A DNA stretch of 64,000 bases from Rhodococcoides fascians A25f (GTDB taxonomy: Bacteria; Actinomycetota; Actinomycetes; Mycobacteriales; Mycobacteriaceae): NCBI RefSeq assembly GCF_000760935.2, contig NZ_CP049744.1:3937501-4001500 (forward strand). The letters are read 5' to 3'. Position numbers and translations under genes: made by a program. Shown here one piece after another: positions 17,471 through 25,861 of the stretch (positions are counted from its first letter, which is position 1; each line of letters begins with the position of its first letter). Below the pieces are notes generated by a model, which worked only from the letters and a program-made list of their open reading frames with translations, searched no databases and was not told the DNA's origin.

Positions 17471-18742
17471 TTAGTACGACTCGTTGATCGCGTGCGAGAC
17501 GACGGGGATCATCGATTCGACGGTGACCTCACGGGGGTTGCCCGGGGTGCACCAGTCTTCCTGGATGTGCTCGGAGATCTTCAGAACCGACTTCTCGTCG
17601 CCCTTGATCACGTCGCCCTTGCCGGCGTACTTGCCGGTGTTCATCCGGTTCTTGTCGTAGGTCGCCGAGCGAATCGATCCGAAGTTGTCGGGAATGCCGA
17701 CGTCCTTGGCGAGGCGGATGGCGGCTTCGACGGCAGCGTCGGCAGCCTGAACGGTGGTCATGTTCTTGGTGTCGACGCCCATGGCCACGGCGATCTCCGC
17801 ATAGCGCTCGTAGCGTGAGGGCAGGTTGTACTCCCACACACGCGGCAGAGCGATGGCATTGTTCAGGCCGTGAGCGCTGTCGTAGAACGCACTGATCGCG
17901 TGCGAGATCGAGTGAATGACACCGAGTCCGCCGGAGTTGAATGCCTGCGTGGCGATGTACTGGGCATTCATCATGCCCTCGCGAGCCTTCAGATTGCCCG
18001 GGTCGTACACGGCCTCGCGGAGGTGCTTGGACACCAATCCGATCGAGTAGATCGCGTTACCCAGCGACGGCGCGAAATCGAGACGCGAGACGTACGGCTC
18101 GGCACCGTGGGCGAGGACGTCGAAGCCACAGAACGCGGTCCACTGCTGGGGGCAGGTGTAGTAGAGCAGCGGATCGTCCAGTGCCAGAGTCGGTGTCGAC
18201 GCCTCGTCGAAGGCGAGCCACTTGTGCGGCTTCTCCATGTCCGAGGTGTCGGTGATCACGTAGGCCCAAGATGTCTCCGAACCCGTTCCGGCAGTGGTCG
18301 ATACGGCGATGTGCGGCGGGTTCTGCTTGTTCGTGGACTTGGAGAATCCCTCGAACTCGTTGATGTTGCGGCCGTCGTGGGCGACCACGACGCGGATGCC
18401 CTTGGCTGCGTCGTGGCTCGAGCCACCACCGACGGAGATGACGCTGTCGCACTTCTCCTTCTGATAGAGCGCGGCGCCGTCCATGACGTTGTAGTCCTTG
18501 GGGTTCGACTCGACCTTGTCGTAGAGAACCACCTCGACGCCCTGGTACTCGATCTTGCCGATCAGTTCCTCGATGATGCCCGATCCGCGCAGACCGGTCG
18601 TGACGAGCAGCGAGCGCTTGAACCCGAGTTCCTTGGCCTCGACACCGATCATGTCGTGGGCACCGACTCCCAGCTTGGCGCGCGGCAGCGGGTGAAACTC
18701 CTTGATGGGAAATTCCCAGATCTGATTGAGCTCGATAACCAT
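17471..18742 (-). CDS. NDMA-dependent methanol dehydrogenase (methanol:NDMA oxidoreductase)
   Basis: A 423-residue iron-type alcohol dehydrogenase with tightly bound NADP(H), as known from Rhodococcus, Mycobacterium and Amycolatopsis. It oxidises methanol and other primary alcohols to aldehydes. Visible signatures are GGGSSHDAAKG (nucleotide site) and the metal ligands in CGFDVLAHGAEPY and HSISHAISAFYDSAHG. The sequence from the N-terminal VIELNQIWEFPIKEFHPL onward is typical of this subfamily. The ATG at 18742 follows GAGGAG. It heads the run mdo-moxR-VWA. The upstream gap to the MFS gene (18743-18938) holds a palindrome shared with the sensor operon. Confidence 0.9.
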   Translation of the reverse strand: MVIELNQIWEFPIKEFHPLPRAKLGVGAHDMIGVEAKELGFKRSLLVTTGLRGSGIIEELIGKIEYQGVEVVLYDKVESNPKDYNVMDGAALYQKEKCDSVISVGGGSSHDAAKGIRVVVAHDGRNINEFEGFSKSTNKQNPPHIAVSTTAGTGSETSWAYVITDTSDMEKPHKWLAFDEASTPTLALDDPLLYYTCPQQWTAFCGFDVLAHGAEPYVSRLDFAPSLGNAIYSIGLVSKHLREAVYDPGNLKAREGMMNAQYIATQAFNSGGLGVIHSISHAISAFYDSAHGLNNAIALPRVWEYNLPSRYERYAEIAVAMGVDTKNMTTVQAADAAVEAAIRLAKDVGIPDNFGSIRSATYDKNRMNTGKYAGKGDVIKGDEKSVLKISEHIQEDWCTPGNPREVTVESMIPVVSHAINESY

Positions 18743-18874
18743 CGGTGTCTCCTCGGTGAGTGTGAGTCGAAGACGCCTTCCTCTGTGATCGGCGTCTCAC
18801 TGGTGATCACACTGACTGCCCGGCACCGCGATGGGAACACCCAGCCGGGCGAACTCTGCCAACGACGCACCGAA

Positions 18875-18890
18875 CTACCCGATCGGGCAG
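18875..18890. promoter_or_regulatory. Operator candidate upstream of mdo, matching the 14799-14822 palindrome
   Basis: CTACCCGATCGGGCAG is a 16-bp palindrome with one mismatch, centred 140 bases upstream of the mdo start. It differs from the core at 14803-14818 by a single base, and 17 of 20 positions match when flanks are included. This links the structural gene to the sensor operon. Confidence 0.65.
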
Positions 18891-18938
18891 GGCTCCTCGC
18901 TCATCCTCGGTAGGGGCCACTCGACCGAGATTGCTGCA

Positions 18939-20171
18939 CTAGCGATCTCGACGCTGAGCCATGGAAAAGCCGAGAACCGAGATCAGCGCGAGCGTGATGA
19001 CGAATCCTCCGTACAGTTCCACCGTCGTGCTCAGACCGAGGCGGTGCACCGCCAGCCCGGCGACCACTGCGGGCACGCTGAACGCGAGGTAGCTGATGAC
19101 GAACGTCGTGGCGAACACTCCGCCTCGCTCCGCAGCGGGGACGAGCGCACCGAGCGTGCGCATCGCGCCGAGAAAAGTTGCTCCCCAACCCGACCCGGCG
19201 ATCACAGCACCGACGAAGTACAGCCCGATCGAGCCGATCTCGACCGAGACCAAGGTCAGCGCCACACCGATTGCGAGCACAGTGGCGCCGATCATCATCA
19301 CCCTGCGAGGAAATCCGTTGCGCACCACGGCAGCTGCTATCGAACCCGAACCGAACAGCGCGAAGATCTCCAACCCGCCCACGATGTGGTTGTCGACACC
19401 GAAGACAGTTCCGATGATCGAAGGACCGAGCGATAGGTGAAACCCGCCCAGTGACCAGGTGGCGAACAGAGCCGGCGCTATCAGAAGAAACGGTGCCCGC
19501 ACGGACTTCGGAATCGACGCTCGCGGCAGCAGCGTCGACGCGAGGTGGCGTCGAGAATCGAAGCCGCGCATCGCCGACGTCTCCGGCACGAACAGCAGCG
19601 CCACCGCGAGGACGAGCGCCGCGCCGACCAACAGAGCGAACACGAGGATCTCCGGTGCCGGTGCCAACTGCACCAGCAACCCGGCACCGAGTGCCCCGCC
19701 CGCCAACCCGAGAGAGGGCGCGATGCTGTTGAGCAACGGCCCGGTGGATACGTTCGGCTGCAGATCGATGACCGCTGCGCTCATCGCACCCGTGGCCGCG
19801 CCTGCAGCAATTCCCTGTACGACGCGAGCCGCGATGAGGAGCGGCACACTGTCGGCGACGATGAACAGCACCAGGCTGACGATCAGCAACAGCAGCGACG
19901 CGATCAGAATCGGCTTGCGCCCGATGTGGTCCGACAGACTACCGACGGTGAGCAACGTGAGCAGCAGAGCAAGTGCATACACGGCGAAGATGACCGTGAG
20001 CGTGATCGCGCTGAATCCCCAGGCCTGCTGGTAGACCGGATACAACGGGGACGGTGCTGCGGAGGACGCCATCAGCACGATGAAGGCGACACCGACCACC
20101 CAGAAGGCGTACCGGTGCGGCATCCTCACCGCAGTCCTTCCGGTACTACTCCGCACGTCCACGTCGACCAT
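18939..20171 (-). CDS. MFS transporter (drug exporter type)
   Basis: A 410-residue integral membrane protein with 12 predicted hydrophobic segments. After the first segment it carries an MFS motif between TM2 and TM3 (GSLSDHIGRKPIL) and the TM5 antiporter-type region (VVQGIAAGAATGA). The start at 20171 was preferred over the longer TTG start at 20216 because GGAGGG lies just ahead of it. The substrate is unknown. It is on the same strand as mdo but separated by a regulatory gap, so it is probably not functionally linked. Confidence 0.83.
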   Translation of the reverse strand: MVDVDVRSSTGRTAVRMPHRYAFWVVGVAFIVLMASSAAPSPLYPVYQQAWGFSAITLTVIFAVYALALLLTLLTVGSLSDHIGRKPILIASLLLLIVSLVLFIVADSVPLLIAARVVQGIAAGAATGAMSAAVIDLQPNVSTGPLLNSIAPSLGLAGGALGAGLLVQLAPAPEILVFALLVGAALVLAVALLFVPETSAMRGFDSRRHLASTLLPRASIPKSVRAPFLLIAPALFATWSLGGFHLSLGPSIIGTVFGVDNHIVGGLEIFALFGSGSIAAAVVRNGFPRRVMMIGATVLAIGVALTLVSVEIGSIGLYFVGAVIAGSGWGATFLGAMRTLGALVPAAERGGVFATTFVISYLAFSVPAVVAGLAVHRLGLSTTVELYGGFVITLALISVLGFSMAQRRDR

Positions 20172-20246
20172 GTGTTGTCCCTCCACTGCAGCGACCGTTA
20201 CCTCAGTGAAGGACAACGCGTTGGAAGGTCTTACATTCCCGACGAC

Positions 20247-21023
20247 TCAGAATCGGTGCACTCCTGCGCTGTCGAGCAGCAGCTGTCCCTCGCGATAACG
20301 CTGCGCGCTCGCAGGCAGTTCGCCCTCGACTCCACTGAGCCACACCGATACGCGACCGGTTCCGGAAACAGCCGAACCGACCTCGTCGACGCGTCGAACC
20401 GTCTGGTTGGCAACGGCCTCGGCGCTGTCGAACATCGTCACCTGAGTGGGGAGCTTCGCCACGATCTCGCCGAGTACCAGCGGATAGTGCGTGCACCCCA
20501 TCACGATGGACTCGACGTCGTCGGGAGTGGACGCCATTGCAGCGGTGATCGCTGCGCTGATGCCAGTCGCGTCTCCGCGGTCGATCGCATCGGCAAGACC
20601 ATGGCAGGCCACACTCGTCACCGTCCGATGCGACGCGAATTCCTCGATCAAGCGCGCTTGATACGCACTTGCCGTCGTCGCTGCCGTCGCCCAGATCGCG
20701 ATCCGATCACTCACCGCCGCAGCGGGTTTGATCGCCGGCACGGTCCCCACCACCGGCACGGAATCGCCCAGCGCGGCCCGCACGTGGCTCAGCGCCGTCA
20801 CACTGGCGGTGTTGCACGGGAGCACCACCACCTCGGCACCGAGGTCGACGGCATGCTGCGCGGTACCGACCACCCGGTCGATGACCCACCGGTCCGGCTT
20901 GGGGCCCCACGGAGCGTTGTCGGGGTCCATCATCAGCACCAGATCGAGCTCGGGACGCAGACTGCGCAGCCGCGCAGCCGTCGGGACCATTCCCAGGCCC
21001 GAGTCGATCAGTGCGACGATCAT
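20247..21023 (-). CDS. Glutamate/aspartate racemase family protein
   Basis: A 258-residue cofactor-independent racemase fold. Both catalytic cysteines are present (C70 in LPCNTAS, C177 in MGCTHYPL), as is D7 in IDSGLG. The loop that in true MurI reads DTARFPYG is here DPDNAPWG, and the N-terminus lacks the usual leader, so this may be a MurI paralogue with changed specificity. Its ATG overlaps the stop of the cystathionine gamma-synthase gene (ATGA), which couples it to sulfur amino-acid metabolism rather than to cell-wall genes. Confidence 0.78.
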   Translation of the reverse strand: MIVALIDSGLGMVPTAARLRSLRPELDLVLMMDPDNAPWGPKPDRWVIDRVVGTAQHAVDLGAEVVVLPCNTASVTALSHVRAALGDSVPVVGTVPAIKPAAAVSDRIAIWATAATTASAYQARLIEEFASHRTVTSVACHGLADAIDRGDATGISAAITAAMASTPDDVESIVMGCTHYPLVLGEIVAKLPTQVTMFDSAEAVANQTVRRVDEVGSAVSGTGRVSVWLSGVEGELPASAQRYREGQLLLDSAGVHRF

Positions 21024-22192
21024 GCCAGCGCTTGCTCGACGTCACCGACCAGATCGGCGCCGTCCTCGATACCGACCGACAGCCGCACCAGGTCGTCGGG
21101 AACTTCGAGCAACGAACCGGCAGTCGACGCGTGGGTCATGGCGCCGGGATGTTCGATCAACGATTCGACGCCGCCGAGAGACTCTGCGAGAGTGAAGATT
21201 TCGGTCTTGGCGCAGAAGTCGAGTGCCGCCTGCTTGCCGCCCGCCAGGCGAACCGAGACCATGCCGCCGAAGCGTCGCATCTGCTTCGCGGCGACCGCGT
21301 GAGACGGGTGCGATTCGAGTCCGGGGTAGATCACCTGCGAGATGGCCGGGTGCCCGTCGAGGAATTCGACGATCTTCTCGGCGTTGTCGCTGTGCCGTTC
21401 CATCCGCAGCGCGAGGGTCTTGATGCCGCGCAAGGTCAGGAACGCGTCGAACGGCCCCGGAACTCCGCCCGCTCCGTTCTGCAGGAACGCGAACGCCGTA
21501 TCGAGTTCTTCGCTGTCGGTCACCAATGCGCCACCGACGACATCGGAGTGTCCGCCGATGTACTTGGTGGTCGAGTGCAGCACCACGTCGGCACCGAGAC
21601 TCAGAGGCTGCTGCAGGTACGGCGACGCGAAGGTGTTGTCGACGACGAGCTTGGCCCCACCCTCGTGCGCGACGCCCGACAGCGCCTCGATATCGCCGAC
21701 GTTGAGCAACGGGTTGGTGGGCGTCTCCACCCAGACGAGCTTGGTGTTCGGACGCATCGCTGCGCGCACCTCGTCGACGTCCGACACCGCGGCCACCGAG
21801 TACTCGATGCCCCACTGGGTGAACACCTTGTCGATCAATCGGTACGTGCCGCCGTAGGCGTCGTTGGGGATGACGAGATGGTCGCCGGGACGCAGCGCCG
21901 AGCGAAGCAGGCAGTCCGTGGCCGCCATGCCCGAGGAGAACGCCCGACCGTAGGTGCCGGACTCGATGGCCGCGAGATTGGCTTCGAGCGGACGACGCGT
22001 CGGGTTGCCGGTGCGCGCGTACTCGAATCCGCTGCGCATGCCGCCGACGCCGTCCTGGGCGAAGGTGGAGCTGGCGTAGATCGGCACGTTCACTGCGCCG
22101 GTCAGCGGATCCGGCTCGTAGCCTGCGTGGACCGCCTTGGTGGAAAAGCCCTGCCAGGAGGTGTTGTCTGCCTTGCTGCGCTGCTCACTCAT
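21020..22192 (-). CDS. metB: Cystathionine gamma-synthase / lyase (PLP enzyme)
   Basis: A 390-residue member of the Cys/Met metabolism PLP family. It has YARTGNPTRRPLE, VDNTFASPYLQQPL and the PLP-lysine segment HSTTKYIGGHSDVVGG. It condenses O-acyl-homoserine with cysteine, or works as a lyase; sequence alone does not separate the two in actinobacteria. The ATG at 22192 with GGTGGAGG upstream is preferred; the frame extends further but without a better start. It is divergent from gcdH by 81 bases. Together with cbs (24380-25765) it would give a transsulfuration pair. Confidence 0.87.
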   Translation of the reverse strand: MSEQRSKADNTSWQGFSTKAVHAGYEPDPLTGAVNVPIYASSTFAQDGVGGMRSGFEYARTGNPTRRPLEANLAAIESGTYGRAFSSGMAATDCLLRSALRPGDHLVIPNDAYGGTYRLIDKVFTQWGIEYSVAAVSDVDEVRAAMRPNTKLVWVETPTNPLLNVGDIEALSGVAHEGGAKLVVDNTFASPYLQQPLSLGADVVLHSTTKYIGGHSDVVGGALVTDSEELDTAFAFLQNGAGGVPGPFDAFLTLRGIKTLALRMERHSDNAEKIVEFLDGHPAISQVIYPGLESHPSHAVAAKQMRRFGGMVSVRLAGGKQAALDFCAKTEIFTLAESLGGVESLIEHPGAMTHASTAGSLLEVPDDLVRLSVGIEDGADLVGDVEQALA

Positions 22193-22273
22193 GGCCTCCA
22201 CCCTAATCGGCCTGCGTCGCCCGGCGGGGGCGTGGGTAACCTGCGAAGACAACCCCCAGCGGAAAGAGGCACC

Positions 22274-23446
22274 GTGGCCAACTCCCAGAGCGTCGACGAA
22301 CTGTTCGCGATCGATTCACTCCTCGACGACGAGGAACGCCAGATCCGGGACACCGTCCGCAAGTTCGGCAACGAGCGCATCCGTCCGCACATCGCCGACT
22401 GGTTCGACGAGGGCACGGTGCCGGCGCGAGAACTCGCCAAGGAACTGGGCTCGCTCGGCCTGCTCGGCATGCACCTCGAGGGCTACGGCTGCGCCGGAAC
22501 GTCCGCGACGGCATACGGCCTGGCCTGCCTCGAACTCGAAGCCATCGACTCCGGCATCCGTTCGCTGGTTTCGGTGCAGGGCTCGCTGGCGATGTTCGCG
22601 ATCTGGAAGTACGGCTCCGAGGAGCAGAAGCAGCAGTGGCTCCCGGGAATGGCCGAGGGTTCGCTGATCGGCTGTTTCGGTCTCACCGAAGCCGATTTCG
22701 GATCGAACCCCGGCGGCATGCTCACCCGCGCCAAGCGCGACGGTGACGACTGGATCCTCAACGGCAGCAAGATGTGGATCACCAACGGACCGGTCGCCGA
22801 CGTCGCCGTCGTATGGGCGCAGACCGACGACAAGATCCGTGGTTTCGTCGTACCGACCGACACACCGGGATTCACCGCGAACACGGTCAAGAAGAAGCTC
22901 TCGCTGCGTGCCTCGATCACCGGCGAGTTGGTTTTCGACGACGTACGACTGCCCGCCGACGCGATGCTGCCCGAGGCCCGCGGCCTGAGCGGACCGTTGA
23001 GCTGCCTCAACGAGGCCCGCTTCGGCATCGTCTTCGGCGCGATGGGCGCGGCTCGGGACTGCATCGAATCGGCCATCGAGTACTCGAAGACCCGCGCAGT
23101 GTTCGACAAGCCCCTCGCCGGATATCAGATCACTCAGGCCAAGCTCGCGAACATGGCCCTCGAACTCGGTAAGGGACAGCTACTCGCGCTGCACCTGGGC
23201 CGGCTCAAGGACAAGGGCGAACTGCCGGGCGAGCGGGTGTCTCTCGGCAAGCTCAACAACGTGCGTGAGGCCATCAAGATTGCTCGCGAATGCCGAACAA
23301 TCCTGGGGGCCAACGGAATCACGCTCGAATACCCGGTGCTCCGTCACGCCAACAATCTCGAGTCCGTCCTCACCTACGAGGGCACGTCCGAGGTACATCA
23401 ACTGGTGATCGGGCAGGCGCTGACCGGCTCGAGCGCGGTGCGGTAG
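22274..23446 (+). CDS. Glutaryl-CoA dehydrogenase-type acyl-CoA dehydrogenase
   Basis: A 390-residue flavoprotein of the glutaryl-CoA dehydrogenase clade. GCFGLTEADFGSNPGGM and WILNGSKMWITN form the flavin and substrate sites, and TYEGTSEVHQL near the C-terminus carries the catalytic glutamate. It oxidises and decarboxylates glutaryl-CoA to crotonyl-CoA in lysine or tryptophan breakdown, or acts on a similar short acyl-CoA. The start is GTG at 22274 with GAAAGAGG upstream. A strong hairpin repeat follows the stop. Confidence 0.85.
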   Translation: MANSQSVDELFAIDSLLDDEERQIRDTVRKFGNERIRPHIADWFDEGTVPARELAKELGSLGLLGMHLEGYGCAGTSATAYGLACLELEAIDSGIRSLVSVQGSLAMFAIWKYGSEEQKQQWLPGMAEGSLIGCFGLTEADFGSNPGGMLTRAKRDGDDWILNGSKMWITNGPVADVAVVWAQTDDKIRGFVVPTDTPGFTANTVKKKLSLRASITGELVFDDVRLPADAMLPEARGLSGPLSCLNEARFGIVFGAMGAARDCIESAIEYSKTRAVFDKPLAGYQITQAKLANMALELGKGQLLALHLGRLKDKGELPGERVSLGKLNNVREAIKIARECRTILGANGITLEYPVLRHANNLESVLTYEGTSEVHQLVIGQALTGSSAVR

Positions 23447-23456
23447 AGGCTCTGGG

Positions 23457-23500
23457 TCGTGCGCGTTTTGCGTACCTCAGGGTACGCAAAACGCGCACGA
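23457..23500. repeat. Intergenic hairpin repeat, type B, copy 1
   Basis: Perfect 20-bp arms (23457-23476 and 23481-23500) with a 4-base loop; the core is GTGCGCGTTTTGCGTACC. It sits between the convergent gcdH and dehalogenase genes and could end both transcripts. Near-identical arms occur at 24329-24379 and 30897-30940. Confidence 0.85.
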
Positions 23501-23503
23501 GGA

Positions 23504-24319
23504 CTAGGTGCCCAGCCAGCCCAGTAGAGCGTCGGCTATTGCGGCGGGTTGATCCTCCGGGAGGAAATGCGTGCCGCTACCGACGTCGCCGATCGTCATC
23601 GCACGTCCGTGGGTACGGCACCACTCGACTTCGGTGTTCCCGATAACCGCACCCGGACTCCCGTGCATGAGCAAGGTCGGCATCGTCGCGTCCGCGAACA
23701 CCTGTTGATTGCTCGTCACGATCGATACGACATCCGACGGCTCCCCAGCGATCGGAATTTCACGTGCCCACTCCAGCATCGGTGCGCGCGAGGCAGGATT
23801 CACGAACGGACGACGGTAGGCATCCATTTCGTCGGGACTCAGCGTCCTCAGAATTCCTGATGGGAGCACCGCCTCGATGAAAACGTTGTCCTCGAACACC
23901 ATTCGCTCACCCACACCGGTGGTGCGCAACGCCGAGAACAGCTCTCTTGCGCCGTCGTCCATGTCGTCCCACCTATCGATGGGATGAATATGACCCTCCA
24001 TCACCGCTACCCCGTACACACGGTCCGGGTCCGCGCGGGCGAGAGCGAGGGCGATGACCGCGCCCCAGTCGTGGCCGACGAGAATGACGTCGGACAGACC
24101 AAGCTCGGCGATGAATTCGCCGACATGGGCAATGTGGTCGACCAGACGGTAGCCGGACGACGATGCACCGGAACGACCCATTCCGACGAGGTCGACGGCG
24201 ATGCAGCGATAACCGGAACGTGCAACGACATCGGTCACATGACGCCAGAGATACGACGATGTCGGGTTACCGTGCAAAAACACCATCGCCGGACCGTCTC
24301 CGGATTCGACGTAGTGCAT
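23504..24319 (-). CDS. Haloalkane dehalogenase homologue (alpha/beta hydrolase, HLD-II type)
   Basis: A 271-residue alpha/beta hydrolase strikingly like DhaA. All five residues of the HLD-II site are present: nucleophile D84 and halide-binding W85 in GHDWG, halide-binding N18 in HGNPTSSYLWR, acid E108 in AVMEG, and base H251 in GTHFLPED. It would hydrolyse haloalkanes to alcohol plus halide. The usual 20-30 residues ahead of MHYVESG are absent. The start codon lies just downstream of hairpin copy 2, and its AAGGA ribosome site is formed at the hairpin edge. The 5' end may therefore have been trimmed by the repeat. Separate transcription from cbs is uncertain. Confidence 0.8.
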   Translation of the reverse strand: MHYVESGDGPAMVFLHGNPTSSYLWRHVTDVVARSGYRCIAVDLVGMGRSGASSSGYRLVDHIAHVGEFIAELGLSDVILVGHDWGAVIALALARADPDRVYGVAVMEGHIHPIDRWDDMDDGARELFSALRTTGVGERMVFEDNVFIEAVLPSGILRTLSPDEMDAYRRPFVNPASRAPMLEWAREIPIAGEPSDVVSIVTSNQQVFADATMPTLLMHGSPGAVIGNTEVEWCRTHGRAMTIGDVGSGTHFLPEDQPAAIADALLGWLGT

Positions 24320-24328
24320 TCGGCTTCG

Positions 24329-24379
24329 TCCTTGTGCGCGTTTTTGCGTACTTCAGGGCACGCAAAACGCGCACGAGGA
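24329..24379. repeat. Intergenic hairpin repeat, type B, copy 2
   Basis: Imperfect hairpin in the 60-base gap between the cbs stop and the dehalogenase start. The left arm contains GTGCGCGTTTTTGCGTA and the right arm CGCAAAACGCGCAC, with one extra T and two mismatches. It shares the trailing GAGGACTAG with copy 1 at 23457-23500, where TAG overlaps the next gene's stop codon on the opposite strand in both cases. Confidence 0.8.
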
Positions 24380-25765
24380 CTAGGCTCCCTTGCTGAGGAA
24401 TCCGAGCAGGTCGTGGCGAGTGATGACGCCGACTGGCTTGCCTTCTTCGACGACCATCAGCGCATCGGATTCGCCGAGTGCCTTGGTGGCGTCGGAGACG
24501 GTTTCGCCCGCACCGATCAGTGGGAACGGCTCGCTCATGTGCTTGGCGACCGGGTCGGCCAACGCTGCGCGACCCTCGAACACGGCGCTGAGCAGATCCC
24601 GCTCGGTGACGCTGCCGGCAACCTCGCCTGCCATGACGGGTGGCTCGGCTCCGACGACCGGCATCTGGGAGACGCCGTACTCGCGCAGGATCTCGATGGC
24701 GTCACGCACGGTCTCGGACGGGTGAGTGTGCACCAGATCCGGCAGGGCACCGGACTTGCCGCGCAGCACTGCGCCGACGGAGGTCTCCTCGGTTGTGCCG
24801 TCCAGACGCGAACGCAGGAATCCGTACGACGACATCCACGAGTCGTTGAAGATCTTTGCCAGGTAGCCGCGTCCGCCGTCGGGCAGCAGCACGACGACCA
24901 ACGCGTCGGGACCTTCGCGCTCGGCAACCTGGATCGCAGCCACGGCAGCCATGCCGCACGAGCCGCCGACCAACAGGCCTTCCTCGCGGGCGAGGCGACG
25001 GGTCATGTCGAAGGAGTCGGCGTCGGAGACGGCGATGATCTCGTCGGGAATGGACGGGTCGTAGGCGGTCGGCCAGAAGTCCTCACCGACACCTTCGACC
25101 AGGTACGGGCGTCCCGTGCCGCCGGAGTAGACCGACCCCTCGGGGTCGACGCCGATGACCTTGACCTTGCCGCCGGAGACCTCCTTGAGGTACTTGCCGG
25201 TGCCGGAGATGGTGCCGCCGGTGCCGACGCCTGCGACGAAGTGAGTGATCTTTCCGTCGGTGTCGGCCCAGATCTCGGGGCCGGTGGTCTCGTAGTGGCT
25301 GGCCGGTCCGGCCGGGTTGGAGTACTGGTTGGGCTTCCAGGCTCCCTCGATCTCGCGAACGAGTCGATCGGAGACGCTGTAGTAGCTGTTGGGGTCCTCG
25401 GGTGCGACGGCCGTCGGGCAGACGACGACCTCGGCTCCGTAGGCGCGCAGCACGTTGCGCTTGTCCTCGCCGACCTTGTCGGGGCACACGAACACACACT
25501 TGTAACCGCGCTGCTGTGCGACGAGCGCTAGACCGACGCCGGTGTTGCCGGACGTGGGTTCGACGATGGTGCCGCCGGGCTTCAGTTCGCCGGACGCCTC
25601 GGCCGCGTCGATCATCTTCACGGCGATGCGGTCCTTGGACGAACCACCCGGGTTGAGGTACTCGATCTTGGCCGCGACCGTGCCTGCACCGTCGCCGATG
25701 ACGGTGGACAACTTCACCAACGGGGTGTTGCCGATGAGTTCGGTGATGTGCTGAGCGATGCGCAT
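24380..25765 (-). CDS. cbs: Cystathionine beta-synthase with C-terminal CBS domain pair
   Basis: A 461-residue PLP enzyme joining serine and homocysteine to cystathionine in reverse transsulfuration. The catalytic core (1-320) has the PLP lysine in NPGGSSKDR, TSGNTGVGLA, and the phosphate-binding GVGTGGTISGTG. Residues about 335-461 hold two CBS motifs that usually bind adenosyl ligands. The ATG at 25765 lies 96 bases from the divergent SGNH hydrolase start. The presence of CBS domains favours true cystathionine beta-synthase over cysteine synthase. Confidence 0.9.
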   Translation of the reverse strand: MRIAQHITELIGNTPLVKLSTVIGDGAGTVAAKIEYLNPGGSSKDRIAVKMIDAAEASGELKPGGTIVEPTSGNTGVGLALVAQQRGYKCVFVCPDKVGEDKRNVLRAYGAEVVVCPTAVAPEDPNSYYSVSDRLVREIEGAWKPNQYSNPAGPASHYETTGPEIWADTDGKITHFVAGVGTGGTISGTGKYLKEVSGGKVKVIGVDPEGSVYSGGTGRPYLVEGVGEDFWPTAYDPSIPDEIIAVSDADSFDMTRRLAREEGLLVGGSCGMAAVAAIQVAEREGPDALVVVLLPDGGRGYLAKIFNDSWMSSYGFLRSRLDGTTEETSVGAVLRGKSGALPDLVHTHPSETVRDAIEILREYGVSQMPVVGAEPPVMAGEVAGSVTERDLLSAVFEGRAALADPVAKHMSEPFPLIGAGETVSDATKALGESDALMVVEEGKPVGVITRHDLLGFLSKGA

Positions 25766-25861
25766 TGCACCATCTTCCCAGATGCAGGTATTCGACTCTC
25801 GGCCACTGCCGTCGACGCCCGCCTACGATGGTGTCGACGGCGCGACGAGAGGGATCGATCT

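Noticed and set aside
18780..18815. TGTGATC...GATCACA near the mdo start as a CRP site
   Set aside because: The half-sites are 14 bases apart, not the 6 bases of a CRP site; I do not call it.
21011..22273. 811-residue plus-strand frame extending upstream of the glutaryl-CoA dehydrogenase
   Set aside because: The upstream 420 residues are the antisense of metB. The acyl-CoA dehydrogenase domain begins at the GTG at 22274 with a ribosome site.
22193..22273. SAM-type riboswitch ahead of metB
   Set aside because: The divergent gap is only 81 bases and shows no multi-stem structure.
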